The notes beneath the pieces are model-generated. The model saw nothing but the letters and a program-made list of their open reading frames with translations. It had not been told where the DNA came from and did not search any database. Below are positions 51,481 through 60,681 of a DNA stretch of 64,000 nt, piece after piece. The first letter of the stretch is position 1; each line of letters begins with the position of its first letter. The stretch is from Myxococcales bacterium. Its GTDB lineage: Bacteria > Myxococcota_A > Polyangia > Haliangiales > Haliangiaceae. The position numbers and the translations under genes are program-made. The stretch is from contig CANKMW010000002.1 of assembly GCA_947483555.1 (NCBI GenBank), positions 164,402 to 228,401 of the forward strand. The letters are read 5' to 3'.

Positions 51481-52779
51481 ATGAAGGATCGCGTCTTCCG
51501 CGATCCGGTCCATGGCCTGATCGAGCTGCGCGGCGACGATCGGCCGATCGCCGAGCTGCTCGAGACCCGCGCCATGCAGCGGTTGCGCCGCATCAAGCAG
51601 ATGGGGATGGCGTGGCTGGTCTATCCCGGTGCCGAGCACTCGCGCTTCTCGCACGCGCTGGGCGCGCTGCACGTCGCGCAGCGCGTGATCCGGCAGCTCA
51701 AGCTCGACGGCCGCGTCGCGCTCGACGTCAAGGTCGCGGCGCTGCTCCACGACGTCGGCCACGGCCCGTTTTCGCACGCCTGGGAGCACGTCTTCCCCGG
51801 CTCCGATCACGAGCGCTGGGGCGCCCGCATCGTCGTCGAAGACCCCGAGCTGCACGGCGCCCTCGAGACGCTGGCGCCGGGGCTGGCCGAGACCATGCGC
51901 ACGTTCTGGCACAAGACCTACCGGCCGCGGTTCGCGCGCAAGCTGGTGTCGTCGCAGCTCGACGTCGATCGCCTCGACTACCTGCTGCGCGATGGCCACT
52001 TCTCGGGGGCCGGCTACGCCACCTACGACCTCGACTGGATCCTGCACGCGCTCGCGGTCGAGGAGGTCCACGCCGGCGACGACGACCCCCGCGACCTGGT
52101 CATCGACTACCGCCGCGGCACCTACGCGGTCGAGCAGTACCTGTTCGCGCGCTCGTACATGTACGCGCAGGTCTATCACCACAAGACCGTGCGCGCGGCC
52201 GAGTGGATGCTGATCAAGCTGTTCGAGCGCTACCGCGAGCTGGCCCGCGACGGCGCCGAGCCGCCGGGACTGGCCGCCGCCGCGACCCAGGCCCGCGGCG
52301 AGCCGCTGTCGGTCGAGGGCTACCTGCGACTGCACGACGTCAGCGTCTTTCACGCCCTCGATACCTGGGGCGGACGCGGTGACGGCCCACCGGCCGCCGA
52401 CCCGGTCGTCCATGACCTCGCGGCGCGCCTGGTCGACCGCCGCCTGTTCAAGACCTTCGACCTCGGCGACGATGCCGAGGTCGCCGAGCGGATCGCCGAG
52501 CCGGCGGCGGCGATCGCGGCGCGCCGTTTCGGTGCCGCGGCCCACGCCTACGTCACCGTCGACACCACGCGCCAGATCGGCTACGTGCCGCGCGAGGACG
52601 AGGAGCTGCACGTCGTCGACCACCCTCGCCACGGCGCGGTGACGCTGGGCCGCCTGCTCGAAGACATGCCGCTCGGCCAGCCGACCTCGACGGTCCGCCT
52701 GCTGTGTGCGCCCGAGCTGGTCGACGAGCTGCGCCCGCTGGTCGAGGCCGCGCTCGGCCGTCCGCGCGGACGACGCTGA
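51481..52779 (+). CDS. HD-superfamily phosphohydrolase (SAMHD1-like dNTPase)
   Basis: A 432-residue protein of the SAMHD1/YwfO-type dNTP triphosphohydrolase group. It begins [14 protein letters not shown] and has metal-binding H58 (HSRFSHALG), H90-D91 ([13 protein letters not shown]) and a later Asp ([13 protein letters not shown]). The family hydrolyses dNTPs to nucleosides plus triphosphate. It ends in TGATG overlap with the MtfA-like gene, so both are translated together. Confidence 0.93.
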   Translation: MKDRVFRDPVHGLIELRGDDRPIAELLETRAMQRLRRIKQMGMAWLVYPGAEHSRFSHALGALHVAQRVIRQLKLDGRVALDVKVAALLHDVGHGPFSHAWEHVFPGSDHERWGARIVVEDPELHGALETLAPGLAETMRTFWHKTYRPRFARKLVSSQLDVDRLDYLLRDGHFSGAGYATYDLDWILHALAVEEVHAGDDDPRDLVIDYRRGTYAVEQYLFARSYMYAQVYHHKTVRAAEWMLIKLFERYRELARDGAEPPGLAAAATQARGEPLSVEGYLRLHDVSVFHALDTWGGRGDGPPAADPVVHDLAARLVDRRLFKTFDLGDDAEVAERIAEPAAAIAARRFGAAAHAYVTVDTTRQIGYVPREDEELHVVDHPRHGAVTLGRLLEDMPLGQPTSTVRLLCAPELVDELRPLVEAALGRPRGRR

Positions 52780-53498
52780 TGTTCGGATTCTTCCGCCGCC
52801 GCCGCCGCCGCCGCCTGCGCGCCGCACCGCCGCCGGCGACCTGGTCGGAGATCCTGGCCCGCAACGCCCCGTTCGTGGCCGGCCTCGACGCCGCCGATCG
52901 GGCGCGCCTCGACGGCGATCTCCAGGTCTTCGTGGCCGAGAAGCACTTCATCGCCGCCGGCGGCATGGCGATCACCGACGAGGTCAAGGTGACCATCGCC
53001 GCCGCGGCCGCGCGCCTCGTGGTCCACCTCGGCATCGAACGGTACGACGACCTCACCGAGATCATCGTCTACCCGAGCGCCTACCGTCATGCCGGCGCCG
53101 ACGGCGCGATCCTCGGCGAGGCCCACGCCTGGGGTGTGGTGGTGCTGGCGTGGGACGCGGTGGTCGCCGGGTTGCGCAATCCCCGCGACGGCCACGACAC
53201 CGCGGTTCACGAGTTCGCCCACGTGCTCGATCGCGCCGACGGCAGCTTCGACGGCGCCCCCGAGCTCCACGCCGGCGCCCACTACCGGCCGTGGGCCACC
53301 GTCATGCAACGCAGCTTCGATCGGCTGCGCGGCCGCGACGCGCAGCTGCGCAAGGTGCTGCGCGACTACGGCGCCACCAACGAGGCCGAGTTCTTCGCGG
53401 TGGCGACCGAAGCCTACTTCGAGCGCCCCGACGACCTGCGCCGCCGGGCCCCCAGCCTGTTCGACGAGCTCGAGCGCTTCTACCGTCCGCAACCCTGA
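52779..53498 (+). CDS. mtfA: MtfA-family zinc peptidase
   Basis: A 239-residue protein with the MtfA zinc site HEFAH (H144, E145, H148). The N-terminus is strongly basic (RRRRRRRLR). MtfA is an aminopeptidase that in E. coli titrates the repressor Mlc and so affects glucose uptake. No Mlc gene is visible. ATG 52779 overlaps the preceding stop as TGATG. Confidence 0.9.
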   Translation: MFGFFRRRRRRRLRAAPPPATWSEILARNAPFVAGLDAADRARLDGDLQVFVAEKHFIAAGGMAITDEVKVTIAAAAARLVVHLGIERYDDLTEIIVYPSAYRHAGADGAILGEAHAWGVVVLAWDAVVAGLRNPRDGHDTAVHEFAHVLDRADGSFDGAPELHAGAHYRPWATVMQRSFDRLRGRDAQLRKVLRDYGATNEAEFFAVATEAYFERPDDLRRRAPSLFDELERFYRPQP

Positions 53499-53512
53499 TA
53501 GCCTCGCCGGCA

Positions 53513-54160
53513 GTGCAGATCGATCCGACCGAGGCTCGGCTCCGCGTCGCCCGCATGTTCCTGCGTGCCCGGCAGCCCCTGGGCGCCGCCGTGGTGCTCG
53601 CCGAGCTGGCGCGGCGCGGCAACCGCGACCCCGAGGTGTGGTGTGGACTCGGCGCGGCGCTGCTGGGCTCGCGCGGCGCCCTGGTCGTGAAGCCATTCGA
53701 GCTGTGGGCAGCGCGCGTGCTCCGCGAGGCCGAACCGCTGGTGTTCGGCACGCCGTTCGCGCAGACCCGACTCGAGCTGGAGCGAGGCCTGCCGCCACCG
53801 GCGACCGCCGAGCCGATGGACGCCGTCGCGCTCGACGAGCTGATCCCCTATCTGCTGGTGACCGACGACGTGCTGCCCGGGGCCATCGACGGCCTGCCCG
53901 CCGATGATCGGATGTTCGCCGTGATGATGCTGGCTGACCACTCCGGCCACGCGCTGCCCGTGATCCGGGCGGCGATCCGCGGCCGCTGGGGACCACCTGC
54001 GGCGCGGGCGGCACTCAAGCGCTGCGGCCGCTTTCTCGATCGCGTCGACCTCCGCGCCGCGATCACGGCGGCCGGCGGTTCGCCCGGACACGACGAGCTC
54101 GAGCCGTACCTCGGCCACGTCCTCGACCAGATCCGTGCCCACGACGCGGAACGTGGATGA
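53513..54160 (+). CDS. TPR-like protein of unknown function
   Basis: A 215-residue, helix-rich protein starting at GTG 53513, 14 bases after the MtfA gene. The first ~50 residues resemble a tetratricopeptide unit (ARLRVARMFLRARQPLGAAV, VLAELARRGNRDPEVWC). The rest is helical without a clear motif. Probably part of the same transcript as the HD phosphohydrolase and MtfA. Confidence 0.6.
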   Translation: MQIDPTEARLRVARMFLRARQPLGAAVVLAELARRGNRDPEVWCGLGAALLGSRGALVVKPFELWAARVLREAEPLVFGTPFAQTRLELERGLPPPATAEPMDAVALDELIPYLLVTDDVLPGAIDGLPADDRMFAVMMLADHSGHALPVIRAAIRGRWGPPAARAALKRCGRFLDRVDLRAAITAAGGSPGHDELEPYLGHVLDQIRAHDAERG

Positions 54161-54175
54161 CGACGGCCGCGCCCG

Positions 54176-55216
54176 TCATTGCTCGGGTGCGGGACCGGGC
54201 GCGGCGCGACTGGCGGCGGCGACCGGCAGGATCGTGTACGGCGGGCTCATCACCTCGAACACGCCGTGCGCGACCTGGCGTCCGACCCGCGCGCCTCGGC
54301 CCCGCTGGCCGGTCAGCGCACGGTCGAACACGCGTTGCAGGTTGACCGTGACCCCGACGAACAGCTTCTGGGTCGGGATCGCGTCGGGCGGCGCGTCGGG
54401 CTTGAACTTGCGGGCCTCGAACGCGACCCCGAGGTCGAGGTAATCGAGCGCGGTGGCAACCGCGCGCGGCGTGGACCGCGGCCGCGGCACCGCACCCAGG
54501 TGCAGCGCCAGGAAATAGGTCTGCCCCGAGTAGTCCTCGGCGATGTTGAGGCTGTTGCCCTTCTTGGTGCCGTGATACTCGCCTCGCCACAGGCCGAGGT
54601 ACTCGTCGCTCGGCGCGTAGGCGACCCGAAAGTCGAGCAGGTCGTCGAGGCGGGGCTGGGTCTCGAGCAGGACCGCCATCACCGCGCCGGCGGTGTTCAT
54701 GACCTCGTCACCGGGTGAGAACCGGTAGACGAAGCCGTCCTTGTACTCGACGAACAAGAACAGCGTCCACGCCAGCGAGCCGCCGAGCACCGCGGCCGTG
54801 GTCTGATCCCAGCCGCCGCGGCGCAGCAGGCGGCTCGAGACGCGACCGAGCACCAGGTTGGCCCAGGCGTGGCCGAGCTTGTCGGCGCCGCCGGCGTAGG
54901 TCTCGAGACCGAAGTAGGACTCGTGACTGAACTCGAAACCGCGCAGGCTCTGGACGTCGCGGTACCAGGCAAAGTGCGCCCAGGTCATGAACGTGACGTA
55001 GACGCCGCCCACGATCGCCAGCGAACGCACCCGGTGGTCGGCGCGGGCGTGGTCAGGCTCCGCGGCCACCGGCTGCAGCGCGCGCAGCCGGGCACCGTCT
55101 TCGAGCCACGGGGTCAGACACGGTTCGGCCGCGCCCGCGAGCGAACAGCTGGCCGCCGCCGGCGCGGGCGCCACCGCCAGCGTGGCGGCCAGCGTGGCGA
55201 CGATCACGGAACGCAT
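54176..55216 (-). CDS. DUF2279-like (YfiM-type) exported protein
   Basis: A 346-residue protein with a signal peptide (MRSVIVATLAATLAVAPAPA) and a DUF2279-like core with AWYRDVQSLRGFEFSHESYF, then GGADKLGHAWANLVLGRV. The core has membrane stretches and a conserved HDKxGH-like GADKLGHAWA. Its E. coli counterpart YfiM is a lipoprotein of unknown function. The C-terminus carries a barrel-like end. ATG 55216; the upstream frame to 55243 adds nine residues. Confidence 0.75.
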   Translation of the reverse strand: MRSVIVATLAATLAVAPAPAAASCSLAGAAEPCLTPWLEDGARLRALQPVAAEPDHARADHRVRSLAIVGGVYVTFMTWAHFAWYRDVQSLRGFEFSHESYFGLETYAGGADKLGHAWANLVLGRVSSRLLRRGGWDQTTAAVLGGSLAWTLFLFVEYKDGFVYRFSPGDEVMNTAGAVMAVLLETQPRLDDLLDFRVAYAPSDEYLGLWRGEYHGTKKGNSLNIAEDYSGQTYFLALHLGAVPRPRSTPRAVATALDYLDLGVAFEARKFKPDAPPDAIPTQKLFVGVTVNLQRVFDRALTGQRGRGARVGRQVAHGVFEVMSPPYTILPVAAASRAAPGPAPEQ

Positions 55217-55378
55217 GCGGAGGACCACGGTCCACGCATACACGGCCGCGCTCGCGCCGACAACTCCTGCGCATCATCTGCGGCTCGGTTGCCAGGCGGC
55301 GTGCGACCGGTCGCGCCCACCCGTCGTCGCCGAGGATTGCCACGCCGGGTCACCGACCGACCGTGATAATCGCGATGG

Positions 55379-57052
55379 GTGGGCAGTGGACGCTGGCGGC
55401 GGTACTGGTTTCCGATCGGCGGCCGCTGCAACGCCGGTGTCGCGCGCATCGCCGTTGCCACCTCGATCCTGCTCATGCTGGGGCGGTTGTGGACCCACGC
55501 GCTGATCGCGGCGCCCGATCAGGCGCCCCTCGCCTCGTACGATCCGGTCGGGATCCTGATGCTGCTCGGCGATTCGCCGCCGCCGCCGGCACTGGTTTCG
55601 GCGGCGTACCTGGTGGCGTGGATGGCGACCTTCGCGCTCCTGCTCGGCGCCTGGACCCGCGCTGCGGCTGCGATCAGCCTGATCGCTTCGCTGCTGGTGG
55701 TGAGCTTCGCGGTCAGCTTCACGCCCGACTGGCCGCACGACAACAACCTGCCGCTGCTCGCGCTGCTCGCCGTGCAAGGGACGCAGGGCGGCGAGGCGCT
55801 GGGCCTCGACGGCTGGTGGCGACGGCGGCGCGGGCGGCCGCCGCCGCCGCTCGACGGCTACGAATGGACCCCACGGCTGGTGCAACTCACCGCCGCGCTC
55901 GTGTTCTTGGCCGCCGCGGCGTTCAAGCTCGCCCACGCCGGGTTCACGCTGGCCTGGGTGTTCTCCGACAACCTGCGCCACCAGATCCTGGCCCAGTTCG
56001 ACGTCAACCACATCCCGCGCACGACGGTCGCCGATTGGCTGATCGCCGAGCCGTGGCGCTACCGCACCGCCGCGATGCTCAACCTGATCAACCAGCTGCT
56101 ACCGATCGTCGCCTGCGCGGTGGTGCGCCGGCCACGGCTGCGGGCGCTGCTGGGCTGCTGCTTCGCGCTCGAGGTGATCGGCATCGGCCTGGTGATGGGG
56201 CTGTGGGACCTGCACTGGATGCCGCTGGTGGCGGTGTTCTTCGACTGGGACCGCCTGCTGGCATTGGCGCAGCGGCCCGCGAACGCGGCGCTTCCGGCGA
56301 CGGCCAGTTCGCCGCGCGGTCGGCGACGGGTCTCGATCTTCGTGGCCGCGTTCGTAGGCTACGATCTGCTGATCTCGTTCGCGGTGCCGCGTATCGATCA
56401 CCGCCTGCGCACGTATCCGTTTTCGACCTATCCGATGTTCGCGATCATCCGCGCCCGGCGCCCCTACGATCAGCACCTCGACTACCAGTTCGTCCACGGC
56501 CGCTTCCGCGTCCTCGGCGCTGGTCCCGCCTCCGCCGCGGCGGAGGCTTGGATCCACAGCGGCTTCGTGTACCGCAAGCTGCACCGGATCAGCGATCCGG
56601 CGACGCTGCGCGAACGGCTGACCCAGGTGCTCGACGGTCTCCACCGCCGGTTCCCGGGCCTGCCGATCGACGGCGTCCAGCTGTGGGCCACGATCTACAA
56701 CGTGCCGGCGTATCCGGCGCCGGCGCGGCTCGAGCCCCACGACGTCGGCCTGATGGGCGAGCTCACCGTCGACGGGGGTTGGACCAGCGGGCTCACTCGT
56801 CTGGTCCCCGACGGCCTGCGCTGGGCGGCGACCGTCCTACCGGTCGGCCTCGACCTGCGCGACGCGCGCCTGGCCGTTTACGTCGACGGCCAGGTCGCGC
56901 CGCAGCCGCTGCGGTTCGAACGCACCGGCGACCGCTTCGTGTTCGCGCTGCCCACCGGCAACATCGTGATGGTGGCCCTCCACGTCGCCCGCGCCGACGG
57001 CACGCCGCTCGAGCTCCTGCTCGCCCGCCGCACCCGCAAGGCGTGGTGGTAG
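55379..57052 (+). CDS. HTTM-like integral membrane protein
   Basis: A 557-residue protein with several hydrophobic helices (VATSILLMLGRLWTHAL, LVAWMATFALLLGAW, LTAALVFLAAAAFKLAH) and a C-terminal soluble part of about 190 residues. The pattern resembles the HTTM domain of the vitamin K-dependent gamma-carboxylase group. No carboxylase Lys motif was clearly identified. GTG start at 55379. Function unknown. Confidence 0.65.
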   Translation: MGSGRWRRYWFPIGGRCNAGVARIAVATSILLMLGRLWTHALIAAPDQAPLASYDPVGILMLLGDSPPPPALVSAAYLVAWMATFALLLGAWTRAAAAISLIASLLVVSFAVSFTPDWPHDNNLPLLALLAVQGTQGGEALGLDGWWRRRRGRPPPPLDGYEWTPRLVQLTAALVFLAAAAFKLAHAGFTLAWVFSDNLRHQILAQFDVNHIPRTTVADWLIAEPWRYRTAAMLNLINQLLPIVACAVVRRPRLRALLGCCFALEVIGIGLVMGLWDLHWMPLVAVFFDWDRLLALAQRPANAALPATASSPRGRRRVSIFVAAFVGYDLLISFAVPRIDHRLRTYPFSTYPMFAIIRARRPYDQHLDYQFVHGRFRVLGAGPASAAAEAWIHSGFVYRKLHRISDPATLRERLTQVLDGLHRRFPGLPIDGVQLWATIYNVPAYPAPARLEPHDVGLMGELTVDGGWTSGLTRLVPDGLRWAATVLPVGLDLRDARLAVYVDGQVAPQPLRFERTGDRFVFALPTGNIVMVALHVARADGTPLELLLARRTRKAWW

Positions 57053-57065
57053 ACCCGGCCGCCGA

Positions 57066-57857
57066 TCAGAAGGCGACGCCGAGCCACAGCGCGCCGTGAC
57101 GGACGTTGGCGGTGTTCTGGGGACCGGCGAGCTGCGGCCAGCCGAGCTCGACACCGGCGCGGACGCCGCGGACGGTGACGGCGCCGCCGAGCATGAGCGG
57201 GATCTCGAGCTTCTCGCGCAGCCCGACCAGCTGGCCGCGCACGCCCGACTGGATCCAGGCCGCGACCCGACGCCGACCGACGCCCAGCCAGAGCGGTGCG
57301 ATCAGCGTGTCGCGGTTGCCGAGCTCGCGGTGGCCGAGCGAGACCTGAACCTCGGGCTCGACCACCGCCCACCACGAGCCGCGCGCCGAACGCACCGACG
57401 CTCCCAGCCGGACCACCGGGCGGGCGGGGCCGAGCGCGATCACGCCGGCCCGGGCCAGCGCGGCCACGGTGAGCCGTCGATCGGCGTATGCCAGCCAGCG
57501 TGCGTCGGCGAGCGCACCAGCGTACGCTCGGTCGCACACGTGCCGGGGCCCGTCGTGACACCAGCCACCGCCGCGATCGACCGTGCCGCGCGCCCGCGCG
57601 CTGTGGCCGACGCCGAGCGTCAGGCGCGGCCCGACCCCGACCGCGACGTCGACGCCGCTGGCCCACGGATCGCCGGCTTCGCTGGGCAAGTAGAAGTAGG
57701 TCGACAGCCGCAGCTCGTGAACGACGACGACCTCGATCCGCCCCGTCGGCAGGAGCGCCGCGCCGACCCAGCCCTGGGCCGGCGACCGCGGCTCGGCTCG
57801 CGCGCTGGCCGCGGCCGCGAGGACCGCACCCAGGCACAGCAGCGTCGACGTGCGCAC
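57066..57857 (-). CDS. Exported outer-membrane barrel-like protein
   Basis: A 263-residue protein with a signal peptide (LLCLGAVLAAAASARA) and a body of Gly-rich alternating strands (GVDVAVGVGPRLTLGVG, GALWLGVAF at the end), typical of an outer-membrane barrel. Two cysteines (GWCHDGPRHVCD) could pair. The start is GTG 57857. It overlaps the start region of the divergent deacetylase by a few bases. Confidence 0.7.
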   Translation of the reverse strand: MRTSTLLCLGAVLAAAASARAEPRSPAQGWVGAALLPTGRIEVVVVHELRLSTYFYLPSEAGDPWASGVDVAVGVGPRLTLGVGHSARARGTVDRGGGWCHDGPRHVCDRAYAGALADARWLAYADRRLTVAALARAGVIALGPARPVVRLGASVRSARGSWWAVVEPEVQVSLGHRELGNRDTLIAPLWLGVGRRRVAAWIQSGVRGQLVGLREKLEIPLMLGGAVTVRGVRAGVELGWPQLAGPQNTANVRHGALWLGVAF

Positions 57858-57866
57858 GCGGCGACC

Positions 57867-58604
57867 ATACTCGCCGCCTCCGTCTTCGCGTTCGCCGGGT
57901 GTGCAGATCCGGTCTCGGAGCTGTCCGAGGTCTACTACCGAGGTCCGGGCCAGCGGGTGCTGTGTACCGTCGGGATCGACCGTGACCGTTCGGACGACGC
58001 CGGCATCGACGCCGGCCTCGATCGGGCGCGTGACGACGGGCTGGTGGTGCAGCTCTATGGCCACGTCCCCGGGCGCACGGTGTCGCTGGCGCGGATCGAG
58101 GCGGTCCTGGCCGGCGCGCGTGACCGAGGCCTGGCCTCCTTCACCTACGACGACTTCGCCGCCGGCGCGGCGGCGGCCCCCGGCCTGGCGCTCAGCTTCG
58201 ACGACGCTGCGATCGATGAATGGGTCTCGATCGCAGATCTGCTCGACACCTACGCCGTCCGGGTCACGTTCTTCGTCGCGTACTACGAGACGTTCACCGT
58301 CGAGCAGCGCGAGCGGCTGCGCGACCTCGCGGCCCGCGGTCACGCGGTCGCCGCCCATTCGGTCCGTCACCTGCGCGCCCCCGACTACGCCGAGCGCCAC
58401 GGCCTGGCCGCCTATGTCGCCGACGAGGTCCAGCCCGGCGTCGACGCGCTGCGCGCCGATGGCCACGACCCGAAGGCCTTCGCCTATCCGTACGGAGCCC
58501 GGACCAGCGAGCTCGACCGCACGCTGCTGGTCGACTTCCCGATCCTGCGCTCGGTGACCTTCTCGCGCGACTCGCTGCTGGTCGTCGATCCGTGCCCCGA
58601 GTGA
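57867..58604 (+). CDS. Polysaccharide-deacetylase-like lipoprotein, start uncertain
   Basis: The frame encodes a lipoprotein signal (ILAASVFAFAGC) and a NodB-like deacetylase fold: LALSFDDAAIDEWV (catalytic Asp region), FFVAYYETF, AHSVRHLR (His motif HSVRH) and FAYPYGARTSELD. No ATG, GTG or TTG occurs in this frame close to the signal peptide; the nearest GTG (57850) is out of frame by one base. The coordinate given begins at an ATA, which is only a marker. A sequence error or an unusual start is likely. Confidence 0.7.
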   Translation: MLAASVFAFAGCADPVSELSEVYYRGPGQRVLCTVGIDRDRSDDAGIDAGLDRARDDGLVVQLYGHVPGRTVSLARIEAVLAGARDRGLASFTYDDFAAGAAAAPGLALSFDDAAIDEWVSIADLLDTYAVRVTFFVAYYETFTVEQRERLRDLAARGHAVAAHSVRHLRAPDYAERHGLAAYVADEVQPGVDALRADGHDPKAFAYPYGARTSELDRTLLVDFPILRSVTFSRDSLLVVDPCPE

Positions 58605-58659
58605 CGCCCGGCGGCGCCCGGGTCCGCGCGGTCACGCGCCGACCCCGAAAATGCGTTCA

Positions 58660-58677
58660 GCGGCCGTAACCGGCCGC
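58660..58677. terminator. Hairpin downstream of the deacetylase
   Basis: A perfect 7-bp stem, GCGGCCG with CGGCCGC and a 4-base loop, 56 bases after the deacetylase stop. On the minus strand it is followed by CTGAACGCATTTTC, so it could also end a minus-strand RNA. Confidence 0.4.
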
Positions 58678-58799
58678 CGAGCGTGACGTGTCCCCTTCGA
58701 AGGTTCTCGATCTATTTCGTCTGCACCAAGCCACCGTTGCGTCGCCGCCTCGATGGCCGCCTCACATGAAGCCGACTGCCCTGCAGAGTGTTGTTTGTA

Positions 58800-59600
58800 T
58801 CGTCGTATCGGCGCTTTTTGGGTTACGCCGCTCCCATCGTTGCCTCGCCATTTCTGGCGGACCGTGATGGTCTTCCGTGCGATACCGTCCCCCGTCATCG
58901 ATTAAGAAGCCGGGTTCATCCTCTCGTGAGCTTGGTTCTCCTTCTGAGTTCGTCGTGCCTACGTCGGCCCGAGCATCCAAGCCGTGCTTGCGCACGACCC
59001 GAGACCACGGGCGCCTTCCTTGGGGTTCCACACCTCTTCGCGGCATCAACCCTGCGAGTCCACTTGTAGCGAGCATCCCAGGCCCGCCTACGTTCCGTCC
59101 TCAGCGTTTCACGCGCTCTCGACGGTTTGCTCCTCGCAGTGCCTTGCAGACTTATTTCATCCTGCTACCACGTCCAGGTTTCGCACTTCAGGGGCTTCCT
59201 CCCCCGACCCAGCCGAACCACCTCGTCGGTGGCCCGTCCCTCCTCGCCGTTGGTGCTGCCCACCTGCCGCCGGTTGCCCGACGACGCCAGCAGACTGCAC
59301 GTCGACCTCGAGGTCTTGATCCGAGTCGAGATCCGCAGTACCCGCAGGGTGTTTAATCCCACTAGATACCCGAGTCCCCTCCTGCGCTTCGCTCCTTCGG
59401 GCTTCGCTCCACCAGTCTTGGAAGCGTCGTTACTGCCTCCTCCGCTCGGGCTTTGACGTCCGGTGCTCACTGTGCCCCGGCCGCTGACCTGCAGCGTGTC
59501 GATCGACTGATTTCGCTGACGAGCTATCCCTAGTTCATCCTCCCGTTCGAGCTTCCCGGCCTGCCCTCTCCCGCCGAGTTTCCCCGTCGGTCGAGCACGA
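58800..59600 (-). ncRNA. Candidate structured RNA / mobile-element remnant (minus strand)
   Basis: Within 58605-59925, GC falls to about 53% in places (59101-59160), against 70% or more in neighbouring genes. ORFs overlap in all frames without coding character. On the minus strand there are GNRA-capped hairpins: CGCCA-GAAA-TGGCG (58856-58869) and CGTGC-GCAA-GCACG (58983-58996), plus GCGT-GAA-ACGC (59104-59114) and a direct 10-base repeat GCTTCGCTCC (59386-59395 and 59401-59410, plus strand). GNRA loops on one strand suggest a transcribed structured RNA. The ORF translations resemble ones seen repeatedly as hypothetical proteins in other genomes (from memory). A group II intron remnant without its RT gene is an alternative. 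Confidence 0.4.
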
Positions 59601-59925
59601 GGCCCGTCATCATCTCGGAGGTCCGTTGCGACCGCCGAACGAGAATTCCTATTTGCAGTCGGTGTGCCACGTCGCCGAGCGTTGCAACCACGCGTCTTCC
59701 AAGCCGCGATTCGAGATCGAGGATGTCCACACTCCGGACAGGGCTGTGAATAACCTGAGATCTCGCTGTGTTGGCAGGAGGTCACACCTTCGCAGACATC
59801 GAGGTTTCGCCTGCGATCGTAGTCATCGAGGACAGGTCATGCGGGAGTGTGCCGGGAGCGCGCACCAGCGCGTTTCCGGTTGCTGCATGGACGTCGCGCC
59901 GCGCTGCGCAGTATGTTCCGCCGCG

Positions 59926-60681
59926 ATGAGGAACCTGATCACGACCCGATCGGCGCGCTGGCAGATCGCGCCGCTGCTCCTGCTTGGCCTGGCGGCATGT
60001 GACGCGGCCGAAAAGGGCCGCGCCGCCGCCAAGCGCGAATCCGAGGCCGAGGACAAGCAACGGGCATCGCAGATCAAGCCGGCCGACCGCATCAAGCCCC
60101 CGGTGGCCCAGGGCATCCGGCTGCCATGCACCCAGATCATCGACCCCACCGCGTTCCAGGGCGCGCTCGAGGAGACCGAGCCGTTGACCGTGCGCGACTC
60201 GACCGGTGGCTACATCGACTCGACGGTGTCGTGCACGCTCGTGCGTGGTGGCGCGCGCCCCGACGCCAAGGCGCAGGCGAAGATCATCAAGAACACCGGC
60301 CGCCTCGGCACCATCCCCGGCGATCCGGTCTGCGTCGTGACCATGTACTGCTGGGTCATCGAAGAGGACGCCAAGTTTCGCGAGCGCTGCAAGCCGGGCC
60401 CCAACTCGTTGCTGTCGCCCGACGAGAACACGACCGGCGGCTTCGCGTGCAAGAAGACGTTGCCGCAGGGCCAGTTCGACGTCGACAGCTACAAGTTCGT
60501 CGACGCCGACACCAAGTGCCTGTTCGACGTCGGCGGTGGGCCGAGCATGACCGACAACGACAAGATCGCGACCTGCGCCCGGGTGGCGCGCGAGTCGATC
60601 GGCGCCGATCACATCAAGCCGGGCGCCACGCCGCGCTACTCGGACGCGCCGCCCGTCGATCCCGCTGCACCACCACCCTGA
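59926..60681 (+). CDS. Lipoprotein of unknown function
   Basis: A 251-residue lipoprotein starting at ATG 59926: signal WQIAPLLLLGLAAC with lipobox LAAC. A charged coiled-coil-like segment (EKGRAAAKRESEAEDKQRA) and a domain with six to eight cysteines follow (LPCTQII, VSCTLVRGG, CVVTMYCWV, RERCKPG, FACKKTL, KCLFDVGG, ATCARVA). The cysteines suggest a disulfide-rich extracytoplasmic fold. It lies next to the low-GC tract and overlaps the convergent hydroxylase gene by 46 bases. Confidence 0.65.
   Translation: MRNLITTRSARWQIAPLLLLGLAACDAAEKGRAAAKRESEAEDKQRASQIKPADRIKPPVAQGIRLPCTQIIDPTAFQGALEETEPLTVRDSTGGYIDSTVSCTLVRGGARPDAKAQAKIIKNTGRLGTIPGDPVCVVTMYCWVIEEDAKFRERCKPGPNSLLSPDENTTGGFACKKTLPQGQFDVDSYKFVDADTKCLFDVGGGPSMTDNDKIATCARVARESIGADHIKPGATPRYSDAPPVDPAAPPP

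Noticed and set aside
59723..59753. Two DnaA-box-like 9-mers (ATGTCCACA and TGTGAATAA)
   Set aside because: Only one matches the consensus well on the minus strand; there is no cluster and no dnaA/dnaN gene nearby, so an origin is not supported.
58632..59785. Overlapping ORFs in both strands of the low-GC tract
   Set aside because: None has a stable codon pattern or a recognisable domain; they are treated as spurious frames over a structured or decayed element.
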